Of a stretch of 7,940 nt of DNA, positions 5,660 to 7,940 are shown piece by piece; position 1 is the stretch's first letter, and each line of letters starts with the position of its first letter. Source of the stretch: Desulfosporosinus sp. UBA5188 (GTDB lineage: Bacteria > Bacillota > Desulfitobacteriia > Desulfitobacteriales > Desulfitobacteriaceae); assembly GCA_002413075.1 (NCBI GenBank), contig DHWG01000008.1, forward strand, positions 1,234 to 9,173. The letters are read 5' to 3'. Both the position numbers and the translations under genes were made by a program. The notes beneath the pieces were generated by a model. That model was not told where the DNA came from. It was given only the letters and a program-made list of their open reading frames with translations, and ran no database searches.

Positions 5660-7360
5660 TTGACCATAGATCTATCTGTTCAAGTACAAAAAGCAATCAA
5701 CCGTCTGGAGATCTTATCTCAAGCTGATTTACCATCCCATGAACTGACGTCTAAACTATTATCAGAGCTCAATGGTGCTCTTTACGAATTACAAACAACG
5801 GCTGTTGAATTGCTTGAGCAAAATGAGGAAATGGTATCTAGCCGTCAGACACTCGAAGAAGAGCGACGTCGTTATCAGGAACTGTTTGATTTTGCACCAG
5901 ATGGCTATCTGGTTACGGATACTGAAGGTATAATACTCGATGCCAATAACGCGGCGACCAACCTTTTTAACGTAAGCCGATCCTTGCTGGTTGGCAAGCC
6001 ATTAGCAATATTTGTCCGCAACGGAGAACACCTGGTCTTCCGTACCCGACTGGCAGAGATGAAGAAAGGTATCGTTGATCAAAACGATCAATGGGAGCTT
6101 AACCTGCACTCCGGGAAGCGAACGACTGTTCCCGTTTCTATAACGGTGGGAAAGGTCATTGCCTCTAGGGGGGGAACTGCGGAGTTGCGCTGGCTACTGC
6201 GTGATATCACTAAGCGTAGGCAACAAGAAGAATTGCAAAAAGCTGATAAATTGGAATCCGTCGGCGTTCTAGCGGGTGGGATCGCCCATGACCTGAACAA
6301 TTTTCTGACCGTAATCCTCGGTAATCTCTCACTGGTGAAGAATTGCACCAAGGAAGACCACAAAGTAACTCGGTATCTTCAGCATATGGAAGAGGCCATT
6401 GGACAGACGGAAAACTTGACCAGGCAAATGCTCACCTTCTCTAAGGGCGGTAAACCGTTGACCCAGTCTGTTTCCATCGGTCGACTCATTGAAGAAGATA
6501 GTGCTTTTGCCCTGAGCGGGTCTAAAACGCGTTGTGAATTATCTCTTGCAGAAGACCTTCCGTTGGTTGAGATTGACCGGGGGCAAATAACTCAAGTCAT
6601 TACCAACTTATTGATCAATGCCGACCAAGCGATGAAGGAAGGCGGAACCATCAAGATCCGGGCCGAGCAGCTGGCGGTCACTGGTGAAAATGGTCCATTG
6701 CCGCTTCAAATCGGTGATTATGTCGCCCTCACTGTAACTGATGAAGGGTTCGGCATTACGAGTGAGAACCTGCTGAAGATATTTGACCCTTATTTTAGTA
6801 CAAAAGAACAAGGTAGCGGTCTTGGACTGGCAATTTGTTACTCAATTATGAAGAAACATGGCGGGCACATTTCAGTACAATCTGTGGAGCGAAAAGGGAC
6901 AAGCTTTACGATATATCTGCCGGTCTCCAGGGTTCAAGCCGAAAAAGAAGTCCACGAGGACAGTCTTATCTTGGGTGAGGGGAAAGTTCTATTAATGGAT
7001 GATGAGGAAAATGTACGGCAAACGGCGGATGAAATGTTGACTTTTCTGGGTTATGTCGTGGAGGTAGCTAGAGACGGTGCCGAAGCGCTCAGTCTTTATA
7101 AAAAGGCGTTCCTTTCAGACAGCCCTTTTGATGTTGTGATTACGGACCTGACAGTTCGTGGTGGGATGGGCGGTAAAATGGCCTTGAGTGAACTCATCAA
7201 AGTTGACCCGGCTGTTAAAGCGATTGTTTCCAGTGGCTACTCCTCGGACGCCTTGTCCCATTACAAAAAGTACGGCTTCTACGATGTGAATGCAAAACCT
7301 TACAGACTTCAAGAGTTGGGCGAGGTATTGGCTAGTGTCATTCGGGAAAGCAAGAATTAA
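5660..7360 (+). CDS. PAS-sensor hybrid histidine kinase with C-terminal receiver
   Basis: This 566-aa protein has no membrane segment, so it is a cytoplasmic sensor. In order: an N-terminal helical/coiled-coil region (about 5-75); a PAS domain (about 73-185, starting ELFDFAPDGYLVTD); a HisKA dimerisation domain with phospho-acceptor H210 in GGIAHDLNN; and an HATPase_c domain with the N box around N316-N320 (NLLINADQAM), G1 DEGFGI (361-366), F box FDPYFSTK (375-382) and G2 GSGLGLA (385-391). A receiver (about 441-562) follows, with acidic pair D447-D448, phospho-acceptor D496 (VITDLTVRGGMGG), S524/S525 and K546 (NAKPY). All catalytic residues are present. It would autophosphorylate on H210 and pass phosphate to D496. 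There is no DNA-binding output, so it must signal to a separate phosphotransfer or regulator protein, none of which is in the window. It starts at TTG behind a consensus Shine-Dalgarno sequence, preceded by a 22-bp hairpin that may control expression. It lies on the same strand as the CheB-CheR-PAS gene but is separated from it by a terminator. Confidence 0.94.
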   Translation: MTIDLSVQVQKAINRLEILSQADLPSHELTSKLLSELNGALYELQTTAVELLEQNEEMVSSRQTLEEERRRYQELFDFAPDGYLVTDTEGIILDANNAATNLFNVSRSLLVGKPLAIFVRNGEHLVFRTRLAEMKKGIVDQNDQWELNLHSGKRTTVPVSITVGKVIASRGGTAELRWLLRDITKRRQQEELQKADKLESVGVLAGGIAHDLNNFLTVILGNLSLVKNCTKEDHKVTRYLQHMEEAIGQTENLTRQMLTFSKGGKPLTQSVSIGRLIEEDSAFALSGSKTRCELSLAEDLPLVEIDRGQITQVITNLLINADQAMKEGGTIKIRAEQLAVTGENGPLPLQIGDYVALTVTDEGFGITSENLLKIFDPYFSTKEQGSGLGLAICYSIMKKHGGHISVQSVERKGTSFTIYLPVSRVQAEKEVHEDSLILGEGKVLLMDDEENVRQTADEMLTFLGYVVEVARDGAEALSLYKKAFLSDSPFDVVITDLTVRGGMGGKMALSELIKVDPAVKAIVSSGYSSDALSHYKKYGFYDVNAKPYRLQELGEVLASVIRESKN

Positions 7361-7392
7361 AATGATACTGATGATTTTTGTTTGCCAAGAGG

Positions 7393-7432
7393 GAAGCCTT
7401 CTCCATCAAAGTGGAGAAGGCTTCTTAATTTT
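7393..7432 (+). terminator. Strong terminator after the hybrid kinase
   Basis: GAAGCCTTCTCCA (7393-7405) and its perfect complement (7412-7424) form a 13-bp stem with a 6-nt loop, followed by TTAATTTTTTT. It lies 32 nt after the kinase stop. The stop of the converging proteinase gene begins at the very next base (7425-7427), so the hairpin may also terminate the opposite transcript. No good T run is seen in that direction. Confidence 0.9.
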
Positions 7433-7940
7433 TTTCTATCTTGAAAAGTTCTTCGTATTCAAGATATAAATTCCAGATTACATCCCATAGTTCGCCATGT
7501 GCTTCGGTCGCTTTAAGTCCTAGTTCTTTGGCTTCTCGATGAGCAATTGGGTAACCATGTGAATAATATCCCTCAGTCAAAGCCTTCGACACGTCCTGAA
7601 CCCGGTCAATATCGTCTTTTAGCATATAGCGCGATAGCAATGTTTCTGCATATTGCCGAGAGGCCTTTATGGTTTTTTCGTAATCCGGAATTAGCCACGG
7701 ATCAAGCTTATTGAGGAGCTGGGTTACCAAAGATGATGCAACTTCAGGGTCAGGACTATTGATAATAGAACGTTGCAAGTAATCTAAACAATGCCAACCA
7801 GCTTGTACAGGGAGTAAAATGTCTTTATAGACTGGATGCTTGACCAGTGGATCGATGGGTCCAAGTTCAGAGATCGGTCCCATGACAACTTCATCTGCTC
7901 CAAGTACAAGCATTGAAGCTGCCGATTTGGCAACAAACGG
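7425..7940 (-). CDS. Clp-fold serine proteinase of the SDH family, N-terminus beyond window
   Basis: Partial gene: the last 171 residues are visible and the frame stays open to the right edge (PFVAKSAASM... precedes the first visible Met), so that internal ATG at 7913 is not the start. The stretch AKSAASMLVLGADEVVMG followed by SELGPIDP is the active-site signature of the SDH/ClpP-class serine proteinases (Pfam SDH_sah, as I recall it). The Ser in KSA is the likely nucleophile, and the ADEVVMGP segment shapes the crotonase/Clp fold. The C-terminal part is helical and charged, with AHREAKELGLKA and an acidic tail typical of the family. Members are ATP-independent, often membrane-associated peptidases related to SppA; the substrate is unknown. 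It is convergent with the hybrid kinase, and its stop abuts the kinase terminator. I see no functional link to its neighbours. Confidence 0.85.
   Translation of the reverse strand, partial: PFVAKSAASMLVLGADEVVMGPISELGPIDPLVKHPVYKDILLPVQAGWHCLDYLQRSIINSPDPEVASSLVTQLLNKLDPWLIPDYEKTIKASRQYAETLLSRYMLKDDIDRVQDVSKALTEGYYSHGYPIAHREAKELGLKATEAHGELWDVIWNLYLEYEELFKIEKN

Noticed and set aside
1..7940. CRISPR arrays, tRNA or rRNA genes, insertion sequences
   Set aside because: No regularly spaced repeats, no cloverleaf or rRNA-like stretches and no transposase-like reading frame were seen by eye.

Overview
The window (about 44% GC by eye) looks like the chromosome of an endospore-forming Firmicute. The evidence is strong AGGAGGTGA-type ribosome binding sites with TTG and GTG starts, a CotA-like multicopper oxidase behind a sigma-K-like promoter, and a small protein resembling spore-coat-associated DUF3231/CotF-like families. 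The overall style recalls Desulfosporosinus or Desulfitobacterium-type Clostridia, but that is an impression, not a proof.

Layout. Positions 1-2254 hold three minus-strand genes: a 72-aa orphan (2036-2254), an HD-domain phosphohydrolase (1402-1983) and a CotA-like laccase cut by the left edge (1-1319). A divergent intergenic region (2255-2470) separates them from a large plus-strand CheB-CheR-PAS fusion (2471-5110). Next comes a small gene (5226-5486) that is broken by an internal DNA inversion and is followed by its own terminator. A perfect 22-bp inverted repeat (5582-5629) then precedes a PAS/histidine kinase/receiver hybrid protein (5660-7360). A strong terminator hairpin closes that gene. 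At the right edge a minus-strand Clp-fold serine proteinase of the SDH family (7425-7940, N-terminus outside the window) converges on it.

How the genes may work together. The CheB-CheR-PAS protein has methylesterase and methyltransferase modules but no receiver, and the downstream kinase has a receiver but no DNA-binding output. They lie on the same strand and may belong to one sensory circuit, although a terminator separates them, so they are not one simple operon. The laccase and the small ferritin-like gene point to sporulation or spore-surface functions.

Most notable observation. The open frame at 5217-5408 looks like a meaningless 63-aa ORF. Reversing the 127 bp between two 8-bp inverted repeats (GATATGTC at 5320-5327, GACGTATC at 5447-5454) restores one continuous 86-aa reading frame. 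That frame ends 11 nt before a rho-independent terminator. This is either a reversible intragenic inversion switch caught in its OFF orientation or a recent inactivating inversion.
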